DNA of 64,000 bases, taken from assembly GCF_017591425.1 (NCBI RefSeq), contig NW_024466512.1, positions 19,459,501 through 19,523,500 of the forward strand, in the 5' to 3' direction. The notes beneath the pieces are model-generated. The model worked only from the letters and a program-made list of their open reading frames with translations. It did not search any database and was not told the DNA's origin. A program made the position numbers and the translations under genes. Below, piece after piece: positions 23,986 through 33,996 of this stretch; positions within the stretch are counted from its first letter, which is position 1, and each line of letters starts with the position of its first letter. Source of the DNA: Ochotona curzoniae (Eukaryota > Chordata > Mammalia > Lagomorpha > Ochotonidae).

Positions 23986-24305
23986 TAAAAAAGGAAAAGA
24001 AAAGTAAAGCACATTTCCTTGAAATTGTGGCTGTGGTTATTGATTTATAAGTAAATTGTGGCCTGAATTTTTTTTAAAAAAACAAAGTAAGAAGAGGAAG
24101 AGTGAATGCAACAGATTATATCATGCAAGGATCGCTTTTAAGAAAACTTCCAAAGATAATGAGATTGCATGTGTGAAGGTACTGGGTGGTGAGATAAATC
24201 ACTTTTCTAAAGTCTGAAAAACACTATTATCATCTCATTTGTGAAGTTTAGTGCAGTTATACATATGAGGGAAAAAAAATTAGTGACCAACAAAAATTTA
24301 GTGTA

Positions 24306-24640
24306 AGGATAGGTGCTGCAGACTAAATAGGTTAAAGCCCCTACTTGGGATACGCCATTCCATGGTGAAGTGCGGTTTCCACTCCCAGCCTCTCCACTAC
24401 AGACGCTTCCTGCCAGTGCGCACCCCGGGAGGCAGAGGATGATGGCTGCAGTGTTTGCGCTCCTGCCTCCTGTGTGAAGACCTGGATGAGCCCAGCCCAA
24501 CACTGACTGCTTGGGATATTTGGAAAGTAAATCAGTGGACAGAAGAACTCTATTTTTTCTGTCTCTCTCTCTCTCCCAACCTATCTGTATCTACTTCTGC
24601 CTCTCTGTTGCTCCACCTTTCTAGTAGATTAAAATAAACA
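24306..24640 (+). repeat. C-type SINE, older subfamily
   Basis: AGGTGCTGCAGACTAAATAGG through ACGCCATTCCATGG to CTTTCTAGTAGATTAAAATAA. Strongly diverged, recognised from the order of blocks. Confidence 0.55.
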
Positions 24641-24686
24641 CATACATACACACACATTGTTAAACAAAAACAAACAAAAACAGATT

Positions 24687-25045
24687 TACGGGCCAGGCAC
24701 AGTAGCCTAGCAACTAAATCCTTGCCTAGCAAATAAAGTCCTCAAATTGCACACACCGGGATTCCGTAAGGGCATTGGTTCTAATCCCGGCAGTCCCACT
24801 TCCCATCCAGCTCCCTGTTTGTGGCCTGGGAAAGAAGTGGAGGACGGCCCAAAGCCTTGGGATTCTGCACCTATGTGGGAGACCTGGAAGAAGTTCCTGG
24901 ATCTTAGCTTCAGATCAGCTCAGCTCTAGCCATTGCAGCTGTTTGGGGAGTGAATCAGCAGATGGAAGATCTTCCTCTCTGTCTCTCCTCCTTTCTGTAC
25001 ATCTGACTTTCCAATAAAAATTAAATAAATCTTAAAAAAAAAAAA
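24687..25045 (+). repeat. C-type SINE with duplicated head
   Basis: The head has a short duplication (AAATCCTTGCCTAGCAAATAAAGTCC). The body and tail CCAATAAAAATTAAATAAATC are intact, followed by an A14 run. Confidence 0.85.
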
Positions 25046-25064
25046 AAGATTTGCGTAGTAATTA

Positions 25065-25255
25065 CAGATTAGATCCTGGAGTCACAGCGCTGGGCTCCCA
25101 CTTACTAGCTGTGACTTTGCGCAACTTATTTGACCTCAAAGGACACCAGTTTCTTCATTTGTCAAACAGGAAACTAATAATAGCAACAGCCTGAGTATGA
25201 GAAACAACTTGCTGTGTGTAAAATGTTGAGTGACACGCAGCACACAGCACAAGCT
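25065..25255 (+). repeat. MIR, near full length
   Basis: CCCACTTACTAGCTGTGACTT followed by CAACTTATTTGACCTC and TTTCTTCATTTGTCAAACAGG is the core and downstream part of MIR in plus orientation. Confidence 0.85.
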
Positions 25256-25944
25256 TCAGCAAGTCTCAGCTACGAGGATTCTGTACTAGCCAGCACTGTG
25301 ACTACAGCACCTAGCTTTGCTGAACTTTGGCTTTGTCCATCCACAATTGCTCCAAGCCCCAGAGGAGGTTTGTTGCAGGCAGCTGCACTGGCTTCGAGGC
25401 AGAAACAGCCAAATCCAAATCCTTGCTCTTCGTCAGCTGATGCCTCAAATGCTCAGCAAAAACATCCTGTGAACTCACTTGGTGTCCTCTGAAAATCCCT
25501 CCAGGGTTTGAGTTCAGGGTGGTGAGGGATCAGCTACATCAGGGGGCACGCCCCGTTTTCCCCTTCTTTGGCCCCCTAACATCAATTTCCTGTCTCTCCA
25601 GTCGTCACGCGTTGTATTCCATATTCTGGCATAGCCACAGCTACAGAGGAACTGGAAATCTGGCCCCCTATAGTTAAAATTTTATCTCTAACATTCCTGA
25701 CTCTGACATGTGGTGTGAAACTGCCTTGCAGTTGGTCCAGTGCTAGTCACAAGTCACCTTTCACTATGGAATGTGAAACCTCAGCTAGCAATTACGCTCA
25801 TGAAAAAAAAATTCTGTTTACTTTCATACACACACATTCAGGCCAACAGAAAAAAAAACGTCGTAATTGAAAGTTCATAAAGATAAAAATGAGCAATAAC
25901 AACATTCTGTTCAGTATCATTTATAACTAAAGAAATGCAAATCA

Positions 25945-26235
25945 AGGGCCCAGCGTGGTAGCCTAGTGGCTAAAGTCCTCTCCTTTTATGTGCCAGTACT
26001 AATCCCAGCAGCCGCATTTCCAGTCCAGCTCCCTACTTGTGGCCTGGAAAAGTAGTCAAGGATGACCCAAAGCCTTGGGACCCCGCACCCGCGTGGGAGA
26101 CCTGGAAGAGGCTCCTGGCTCCTGGCTTTGAATCAGCTCAGCTCTAGCCCTTGCGGCCGTTTGGGGAGTGAATCAGCGCATGGAAGATCTTCCTCTCTGT
26201 CTCTCCTCCTCCTCTTTGTATATCTGACATTCCAA
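25945..26235 (+). repeat. C-type SINE, young
   Basis: From GGGCCCAGCGTGGTAGCCTAG to CATTCCAATTTTTTTAAAA; well preserved, but the tail is replaced by T7A8 and a GAAA/GAGA tract to about 26280. Confidence 0.88.
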
Positions 26236-26411
26236 TTTTTTTAAAAAAAAGAAAGAGAGAGAGAAAGAACGAAAGAAAGAATTGCAAATCAAGACATTGA
26301 GAAATTTTTCTTCTTCTTTTGTTTTTAATCTATAGAAAAAGCAAACACATTAGAAAATATCCAGTGATGGCAAAAATGTAGGGAAACGTGGGCCCTCTTT
26401 CCCCGTTTTCG

Positions 26412-26690
26412 TGAAGTTTATTTATTTATTATTTGAAAGGCAGAGTGAGAGACAGTCAGCAATCTCGTGTCTGCTGGTTCACCTCCCACGTGGTCACACC
26501 CACCACTGCTGGCCCAGGACACAGCCAGGGGCTGGAAATTAGCAGGGATGTTCTATGAGCGCAGCTGAGCTTCAGCTCTGAACCTTCACCTGCTGCCTCC
26601 CGGGTGCACACTGTCAGGAAGTGGATTAGCAGCCAGGTCAGGACACAAGCTCAGGCATTTTGAGACAAGATGTGGACGCCCCCAGCAGTA
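26412..26690 (-). repeat. C-type SINE, old, minus
   Basis: TTTATTTATTATTTGAAAGGC and GGTTCACCTCCCACGTGG are tail-side complements; the remainder is diverged toward an older, rabbit-type copy. Confidence 0.65.
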
Positions 26691-26769
26691 TCAACGAGGC
26701 CAAACATTCACCCCCAAGGAGTTATTTCATTGGAATTTTGACTGATGTATTTATTACTGCCTAAATAGG

Positions 26770-26780
26770 AAAGAATTTTC
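26770..26780 (+). repeat. Target-site duplication, left copy
   Basis: AAAGAATTTTC, identical to 27646-27656, bounding the UBA52 retrocopy. Confidence 0.85.
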
Positions 26781-27645
26781 GGTCGGTGGCAGCAGGCGGC
26801 AGTGCAGGTGAGGGGTTGGGGGGAAGCCAGGATGCTGGAGCTGGGGCTGGGTGTGGGGGTCTGTAGGGGTGGTGGGGTGGCTCCCAGCTTGCCTCGGGAT
26901 GGCCCCTTCCACCGCTCCCCTAGGGGGCAGGTGCAGCTTTGAGGGTTAGGTGGCCTTCAGGGCCGCACCCACCAGGCGGGAGGCGGCTCGGTGGGCAGTC
27001 TGCCTTTGTCTGCTTGGGAAGGGCTGCAGGCCGCGCCAGCCTGCTTGGGAAGGGGATGGGGCACCTGCCATGCTGTTGGGCTGCCTTGTCCTCAGGCTGC
27101 AGGGTCGGAGCAACAATGGGATGCAAAAGCCTCTCTCGCCTGTGCTCCTACTCCCTCAGACAGCACAATGCAGATCTTCGTGAAGACCCTTCGGGCAAGA
27201 CCATCACTCTCCAGGTGGAGCCCAGCGATGACCCAGGATAAAGAGGACATCCCCCGACCAGCAGCGTCTGATCTTTGCCGGCAAGCCTCTGGAGGACAGT
27301 GGCACTCTGTCGGACTACAACACCCAGAAAGAGTTCACACTGCACCTGGTGCTCCACCTGCAGGGCGGCATCATTGAGCAGTCCCTGCGCCAGCTCGCCC
27401 AGAAGTACAACTGTGCCAAGATGATCTGCTGCAAGGGCAGCGCCTGCCTGTACTCCTGCACCGTCAACTGCCGAGGAGAAAACGCTGCCACACCAACAGC
27501 CAGCACCCCAAGAAGATCAAATAAGGCCCTGTTCCTCGGGGCGGCCACTCCCCTGCCGGTCCACGCCCTGTGGCCATCAATAGAGTGTCCTTTGTTTGAC
27601 CTGAGCATCAAAATAAATAAGTAAATAAATAAATAATAAAATAAC
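26781..27645 (+). pseudogene. UBA52P: UBA52 (ubiquitin-L40) retrocopy, semi-processed, disrupted
   Basis: From 27168 the DNA matches UBA52, which encodes ubiquitin fused to ribosomal protein eL40: MQIFVKT, then (other frames) PPTSSVx, [10 protein letters not shown] and [25 protein letters not shown]. The copy is dead: a base loss near 27187-27190 shifts the frame, about 20 bases are missing near 27228-27236, and later substitutions alter the cysteine-rich L40 tail. The 3' end keeps a UBA52-like AATAGAGTGTCC (polyadenylation hexamer mutated) and an A-rich tail. An 11-bp direct repeat, AAAGAATTTTC, flanks the insert at 26770-26780 and 27646-27656, as expected for L1-mediated insertion. Sequence 26808-27161 starts GTGAGG and ends CTACTCCCTCAG just before the UBA52 leader, so it looks like the retained first intron. 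Confidence 0.88.
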
Positions 27646-27656
27646 AAAGAATTTTC
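27646..27656 (+). repeat. Target-site duplication, right copy
   Basis: AAAGAATTTTC directly after the A-rich tail of the UBA52 retrocopy. Confidence 0.85.
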
Positions 27657-28166
27657 CATCATTGAAGTTTTGTTTTAATGTTCACGACTAATATGTTTTA
27701 TTTCTGCATATTATATTTGCACCTTTTCAATTTAGCTTATTCCTTTTTCAAAGTCCCACACTCTATCATTTCATTTCTGTAGTGTGGCCATAACTGTTTC
27801 ATAGGCTTTTTCAAATCGTTGTATTATCTCAAGTACTTACACACCTATTTCTTCTGTTTATTTCATCTGCCTAATCACTCCCTCATGTGCTTCATTTCCT
27901 AGTTTTGCTTAAAATTTCTCGTTGTAAGCTCGTGTTCAATGAGAATTATTTATTCTGCTGAAGATCAGTATGAAGGAAATGTTGCATTTGCTTTTGACAG
28001 AACCAAAGCCCTAACCACAAGGGTGAATGGGGCCTTACCCTTTTACCTGGCATAGGTAGGCTGGGGTTTCAGATTTCCAGGGGTTTTTTTTTGTTTGTTT
28101 GTTTGTTTTAAATTCACCCAAGATCCCCCAAAACCAGAAGTTTTCCTTGCTGTGAGCCTGGCCAGT
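27657..28166. other. Intergenic sequence, nothing recognised
   Basis: AT-rich sequence with a GTTT run near 28096-28110. T-rich plus-strand composition suggests an old repeat, but I cannot name one. Confidence 0.4.
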
Positions 28167-28177
28167 GGAAGGAAGAC

Positions 28178-28364
28178 TTTTTTTTTTTTTTTAAAGATTT
28201 ATTTTTATTATTTTTTCATTGGAAAGGCGGATATACAGAGAGGAGAGACAGAGAGGAAGATCTTCCATCCGATGATTCACTCCCCAAGTGAGCGCAACAG
28301 GCCGATACTATGCCGATCCGAAGCCAGGAGCCTCTTCCGGGTCTCCCACAGGGTGCAGGTTCCC
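28178..28364 (-). mobile_element. 5'-truncated C-type SINE with intact target-site duplication
   Basis: Poly-T and AAAGATTTATTTTTATTAT (tail complement) at the left, the body up to GGGTCTCCCACAGGGTGCAG, then a stop before the head. GGAAGGAAGACTTTTT occurs at 28167-28182 and again at 28365-28380. Insertion by L1 machinery with 5' truncation is the direct reading. Confidence 0.88.
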
Positions 28365-28587
28365 GGAAGGAAGACTTTTTGCATCCTCCTGAAAGCCCTC
28401 CCAGGGCCTCGCAGGGTCTCCAGTCCAGATCCCTGCATTTCTAGAACTCAGAGTTCAAATGGGTACTTACACCCAGTGCTTTACCATTCAAACTTCGATT
28501 CCCCATCACACCTTGGAGCTCCTGCTTTCCGCTTCATCCTGGAAGCCCCCTTTCCTTTCAACTGTTGACCCATTTTATTAGGCATCT

Positions 28588-29160
28588 CTGTGTTTGAAGC
28601 AGAGGCTCCCTGCCTTCTTGCCCGTAAGGCTGGAGTTCATGTTCAGAACCGGAAATCCACACAGAACAGAGTTCAGCTTAAAGCAAGCTTTATTGGGAGC
28701 ACTCCTGGGCGAGGTTCATTGATCCAGTATACACAGTGGGCCAGGGAAGTCATGCCCAGGGGAGGTGAGGGGTGGTTTTTATCAGGAGCTGTAGAGGTGG
28801 GGGTTGGGGACAAAGGAATGTGCCTTCTGGAGTGTTACAGGCTCCCCTCAACCTTGGTAGGTCTTACCTCACTGCTGGCACAGGAGGAAGCTGCCTTCTC
28901 CTGGTGTGGCCACCCTTCTCAGCCTCCTCCAAGGCTGCCCCTCACCCACCCAGCTGGGTCTTTCATTACCCCTCACGTTCCCAGAGGTTAAATCCTTCAT
29001 ACTTTCTCGTCTTTAGGAAATCTTTGTAGCGTAAGCTCTGGCTGCTCCAGAAATGACATGGTGGGAAGATCCAATCCAGGCATGGGGGATTAGGGAAGGC
29101 TTTACAGGTGTAGTGACCGATGACCGATGACCTCCCGAGACCCGATGACCGATGAGCAAG
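28588..29160 (-). mobile_element. Probable endogenous retrovirus LTR (solo), minus orientation
   Basis: On the minus strand a TGATAAAAACC TATA-like element (28776-28785) is followed 82-96 bases later by AATAAAGCTTGCTTTAAGC (hexamer at 28689-28694) and a GT-rich stretch (TCTGTTCTGTGTGG), the spacing and order of U3-R-U5 in class I LTRs. Short direct repeats of TGACCGA at 29114-29152 could be U3 enhancer repeats. I could not find a target-site duplication or exact ends, and no internal viral genes are seen nearby, so boundaries are approximate. A 3' end of a cellular transcript is the alternative. Confidence 0.45.
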
Positions 29161-30380
29161 CCCACCAGCAGCCAGACCAACAACCTGAGTGTGCATTGGG
29201 GATGGAGGAAGAAGTGGGGTGAAGACTTCAGGAACCCACACAAGCACTGCAGGGGTGGGGGCTGGGGGAGGAAACACATCACCTTCTGAGAAACAGAAGT
29301 TCCAAGAACTGCAGGAGCCTCGTTTCGGGGTCATTGAGTGAGAGCTGAGGAGGATCCGGTGACTTGCTCACATGCCAGGTTGGGACAGGGGAGCAAAGAA
29401 GCAGAGAGCAGCCAGCCAAAGGAGGGTGAAATCATCAGGGGTGAAAGAAAAGTAAACATAGTCAGTCTTCCCAACAGAAAACACAGACAGGCTGGTTAGC
29501 GCTTGCTGCAACAACTCCTCGGTGCACATGCCGGGAGCACAGTCTTCAAGCACCAACCCTCAAGTCTTAGCTCCAGGCTCCCAGGGCTCCTTCCAGATCC
29601 CCGCACCTCCCAGGAATTTCCTCCACCTGTCCTCGGGGATTAGAATGCAATTTGTAGACATTTGAGAAACACACAATACTAGAGTGCATGTCCAAGGATC
29701 AACGCCCCAGCCTCCAAACACGCAACACAAGTCCCCCAAACTCTGCCGCAACCATCCCTGACGCAGGGAAAGGGCTGAGCGTCAGGAGAAGCCTGGGGAA
29801 GCAAGCACTCTGGGCCTAGGGCCAGGCGGTCTATTTTTAGACCTTTTCCTCCGGTCCTGTTTATCTTTTAGTCTTCCAGACTACTCGGCTGCATGGAGAA
29901 AGGAAAGAAGGAGGTGGCGAAGGTCCCACAGCAGTTGCAGTGGCAATGGGCAGCATCTCCCGTTTCCCCATTAGTGCCCTCGCTGGCACCTGGTGCGCGT
30001 TCAAAGCTGCTTCATCAAGAATCCCTTCCAACCCTTCGCGGTTTCTTCTGCTGGCTGTGGGAACTGCGGCAGGTCTCATAGGGAAGATGCGCGGAGGGCA
30101 CTGCCAGCCCACGCTCCATCCTTTCCAAAATAAGGGTAGCAACGCTCGACCCCGCTTCACCGCCCTGGCAGCTCAGAGGCCCCGGTACACGGGGTCGCTG
30201 CTTCTTTTGTGCGCGGTTACTGGGGGATGAGCGAAGGCAACAGTGCACAGATTTTCCCCTAAAGGATTCAAAAAAGAAAAAAAGCGGGCCCCAGAAATTC
30301 TGTCCCTGGTAAAGCGCGCCCCGCTGACTCAAAGAGACTTAACCCTTTCTAAACCGTGCCCAGGACATCTTTTAAGGGCG
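29161..30380. other. Intergenic sequence upstream of ITPRIP
   Basis: No repeat or exon recognised with confidence; GC rises from about 29860 toward the ITPRIP CpG island. Confidence 0.45.
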
Positions 30381-30659
30381 TCCTCCCCTAACTCCTGCCC
30401 ATTCTCCCCGGGTGACTACAGGGGTGAAATCTCGACCCGTCTGCTCAGTCATCTGTTCGGCTCGTTCCTCTGCAGGTCCTGGCGAGATCCCCCTCGGACA
30501 TCCCCGCGGCGGACCCTGAGCCCAGGCGCGTAACCCACACGGTCCTCCTTAAGCCGCTTCCGCGCCCAGAGTAGAGGCGGGCGTTTTGTTCTTATAAGGA
30601 GGGAAAAGTTTTTGTGACATCAGGAAATGAGTAACTCCGCTGCCCAGCAGAGCCCTGCG

Positions 30660-30713
30660 ATGGAGGCCCGGAGGCGGGAGCCGTCGGGAACACGGCCGCC
30701 CGCCTCGCTCTGA
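30660..30713 (+). CDS. Upstream ORF, 17 codons, in ITPRIP leader
   Basis: ATG GAG GCC to CTC TGA; 17 residues, arginine- and proline-rich, in a GCGATGG context (G at +4; C rather than a purine at -3). It is in the leader only if transcription starts left of 30660. Such an ORF could lower ITPRIP translation. Confidence 0.35.
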   Translation: MEARRREPSGTRPPASL

Positions 30714-30790
30714 ACTACCCGGGCCGCCCCCTGCACCGCAGGCGCCCGCAGACCCAGGCGCCCGTGCCCCGGACTCGGCCGGGCAGCCCT

Positions 30791-30910
30791 GCAGCCGAGG
30801 GCAGCGCTGCAGCCGAGGGCAGCGCTGCAGCCGAGGGCAGCGCTGCAGCCGAGGGCAGCGCTGCAGCCGAGGGCAGCGCTGCAGCCGAGGGCAGCGCTGC
30901 AGCCGAGGCC
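30791..30910. repeat. 18-bp minisatellite, 6.7 copies, in ITPRIP exon 1
   Basis: GCAGCCGAGGGCAGCGCT repeats six times without a mismatch (30791-30898), plus a 12-base partial copy. Consecutive units create GCAGCGCTGC, a 10-base perfect palindrome, at each junction. It sits just before the exon 1 donor. All open frames through it are artefacts of the repeat. Confidence 0.95.
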
Positions 30911-32148
30911 TGCCGCCCCAGGGAGCCGCCCCTGGCCGCACGTAAGTCCCGGGCCGGGCGTGCTGGAGGGGAACCCGGGGAGAGTGGGGACGCACGGGGC
31001 GAAGGGGCGGCGACCTCAGGGACCCCTCCTTAGAGCGCCCTGTCGGGGCGGGTCGTCCCAAGCCGTCGAGGGGGCGGGCAGCTCCGCTTCGGAGCTCCAA
31101 GCTGGACCGTGGTTTTTGTTCCTAGAGCCTGAAGGATCCGTTACTTAGGCCGCCCTGAGTCCGTTGTCCGCTCGCTCCTTCGCGCCTTTCCGCCCCTCCT
31201 GAGGACCGCAGGCAACGTGAACTTGGCTGTTTCTTGGTTAGCGGTAGTGACAGATGCTTTGAGGTTGCTTGGGGCCAGAGGAAGCCCCCGCCACTTCCCC
31301 TTTCAAGACTTAGTGCAGGAGACCCCATGCTGTGCGGAACTTTTTGTCCTGGGCCTTCTTCCTGGCCTCAGCCCCCACTCCCCCAGCCCAGTGTCTCTTC
31401 CGTCTGCCGGCTACCAAGTGAGGGGACCCTGAAGCCCTCATGCTCAGACCCCTCTTCCAAAAAGCCCCTTTCCCTTTTAAAACCCCAAATGCTGCTGAGC
31501 TGAGAGGGAAAGTATTTTACGGAACCAGGTAGGAACCTCATTTTGCCTAGTGTGACTAGCTTTCTTCCATCCCCCAGACCTGGTAGTGGCCGTGGGCCTG
31601 GTTGGCATTATCCGGGTCACTGTGTTTGCTGGCTCTTCTCTGGGAGACGACCCAGGGCCTTTCTCTTCTACAGACTAGCTCCGTCTGGCCCATCTGTGAG
31701 CTCACCTGTGAGGCTGAAGAAGCTGGAGTGGAGGGAAAGGGACAGACTTGATATTGCCCCCGCCTCCCCCCTTAAAGACCTTTGGATCTGTCCTCCAGCC
31801 CCAAGTCTGGCCCTGTTGGCTGATTGCCTGTGTGTTGCTGCTGCACCAGGTGTGTCTGCCCTCGCTGCTTCCACCATGGGCAAGCAGAAGTGGCTAGGCT
31901 AGATGGCCGCAAGGTCGCAGATGCAACAGTTGCAGGCTCTGGCCTTCTAGGGGTGAGGGTCTGAACTTGGATGTCATCTTCCTAGTAATTGTCCCCTCTC
32001 TGCTTCTGCAGTGCCTTTTACGGCCCCAAAGACAGGGTATGGGGGTAACTTTATCAGAGGACAAGGAGGGCAGAGTCTCTGGCACAACTGTCCTACTGAG
32101 AAGGTATTGTCTGGGAGGAACCATATATATATATTTTTTCCCTTTCAG

Positions 32149-32392
32149 ATCTTCTGGGGTCTAGAAAGAGAAGGAAGAAGGAGGCCCTACCTGACAGAGA
32201 CAGTGCAGTGTCCCCAGGAGGCTATGACCAACACTTGAAACATGGAGCCCGGGAAGAGCAGGACTGGACCCTGTGGGTAGTGTCCCAGCCCTGCTCTCAG
32301 GGAGACCTCCTGGCCCACGCCTGCCTGGCCTTCCTTCCTAAAGACTGGATGATGGGAGGTGGCAGATCCAGTTTGGGGCCTGCAAGAGGGTG
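32149..32392 (+). other. ITPRIP: Candidate alternative leader exon of ITPRIP
   Basis: A very pyrimidine-rich acceptor (ATTTTTTCCCTTTCAG) and a consensus donor (GTG followed by GTGAGTAAG at 32393) bound 244 bases. It would add short upstream ORFs (ATG at 32224 and 32241) to the leader. Without transcripts it could equally be an unused pair of sites. Confidence 0.3.
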
Positions 32393-33996
32393 GTGAGTAA
32401 GTGCCACCTGGGTGTGGTGCCCAGGGAAGAGGCCACAGCTGGCTGAGTGCAGGGCCCTGAGCTTGCTCTCCCGGGAGGCACAGAAGGTGATGGGTGTCTG
32501 AACATGCTGTTCTGATCTGCCACCCCTAGCTCCCAGCCAGGTCCTCCTGCAACCCTAAGTCCTGTTCACCTGCAGACACCGTTCCCAGCATGTCAAGTGT
32601 TTAGAAGTCACCTGGGCAGGTTTGGCTGTGCTCAACCAATGGCTCTGAGACAGATGTTGACCACCTGTCCTGGGGCCAGCTCTTACCTGCAAACACTTAA
32701 CTTTCTGCAAATTCCAAGTGGCTGATGGCTCACTCTGAGAAAGCTCCCAGAAACACACATACAAGGCAGGATGTTAGTTTATTAATTTGTAAGACTTGTG
32801 GACATCATACAGATTTACTGTCTGGGGCTTACATCCTGGGTAGGCCACATGAGACCCCCCCAAGATTGGAAGAAGGTGGCTCCCATCTAGCTAAGCTTGA
32901 GTCAAATTCAGGCCAGAGGAAGATGTGGGCAGTGGTGGCCAGTAGAGCAGGCCATGTGTCCATCTCCATGACCCTCTGGCTAATGGTAAACCAGATGCGT
33001 AGGTCAGCCTAACTGTGTGCACCTCCTTGGCCATTGAGAGGTAGAGTTTTCTCCCTTTCTTCTTCTATAATGTGGCGGTTTTCCGTTGTGTTCACGTATT
33101 TGTTTAGTGTTTTGCAAGCAGTAGCTCTCTTTGATTTGCATTTGCATCAGTGAAATAACTTCTGTGCTATGTAATGGTTGGAGGGCCAGTCCCACTGGTA
33201 AAATCTGTATACAAATTAAGAGAGTGGCCAGGTAACCTGGATTGGTCCACAGGGTTAAGCTAAGCAGAGAAGTATGGTCCCTGATCAATAGAGACTTTTC
33301 GCAGAGGCCTAAGTGAAACAAACATGAGACAGGGCCTACTGCAGCTGCCCCAGGCCACTTGCCCTGTCCTGTGGAGTGGAGTGTCCTCCCTCAGAGCTCA
33401 TCTTTAGCGAACCATGTCTTCGGGAGGGGGTCCCAGGTACCAAGGCTCAGGGGTTAGCTGTTCTCAGCAGTTGGGAAAGGTCTTGACTATTCCAAGTCTT
33501 GGTTTTATGATCAATACAACAGGGGTGACTCCTCTGAGAGCTGCTGGGAGGGAGGGGCCGGATGATACACAGAGGGCAAGTCTGGGCTCTTCGAGAGAGC
33601 AGCAGTCAGAGGTGTGCATTCTCTGCTAGACTGAACAAGGGCAAGATCTCCACAACCCAGCCTAGGACAGAAGGGCAGCTAGAGTTCCTCCGGGTCTTTT
33701 TACCAGCCTTGTTTGAAGCTGAGGATGGGCTTCCTCTGGCTGGCCTTTATGCCGACCCTGAAGGGGGGAGGTCAGGTTTAAGGCAGGGTATATAATAGGC
33801 ATCCAGAGAGGAGGAAAGAGCAAGGAGGTTTGGTGGAGAAGAAAAGGACAATGGGGAGCACCCAGGAAGCTTCTAGGGTCCTCCTCAGTGTGTTGGGCCC
33901 CTGTGATAATTTCCCATAGGGAATGCCTCCCCCTCCACCTGGGTGGTCCGCCCCGTGACATCAGTGGAGTAGAAGCCCCTTGCAGGTGACATCACT

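Larger units (their letters stand above)
30620..30941 (+). other. ITPRIP: ITPRIP 5'UTR exon 1 (start approximate)
   Basis: The right edge is a consensus donor, GCAC followed by GTAAGTCC at 30942. No coding ATG for ITPRIP lies here, so it is a leader exon. The left edge is an estimate. It carries a short upstream ORF and a GC-rich minisatellite. Splicing to the acceptor at 46813-46814 gives a leader ending GAGATCTCCCGCC before the ATG. Existence is inferred from promoter features, donor quality and the known presence of a non-coding first exon in ITPRIP. Confidence 0.65.
30380..31200 (+). promoter_or_regulatory. ITPRIP: CpG-island promoter of ITPRIP
   Basis: A GC- and CpG-rich stretch in the expected position and direction. 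It contains TCTTATAAGG at 30590-30599, which can be read as a TATA box or a CArG-like element one mismatch from CCW6GG. Downstream are TGACATCA at 30615-30622 (CRE/AP-1-like) and TGAGTAA at 30628-30634 (AP-1-like). Start position near 30620 is inferred from the TATA-like box. Confidence 0.7.

Noticed and set aside
27168..27525. Functional ubiquitin-L40 gene
   Set aside because: Frameshift, internal deletion and target-site duplications show a dead retrocopy.
29113..29156. CRISPR-like array
   Set aside because: Repeats are 7 bases with no regular spacers, in mammalian DNA.
30549..31100. 183-codon minus frame and the matching plus frame with Ala-Ala-Glu-Gly-Ser repeats
   Set aside because: Both are produced by the 18-bp minisatellite, a multiple of three; the plus frame has no ATG start (GTG at 30764).
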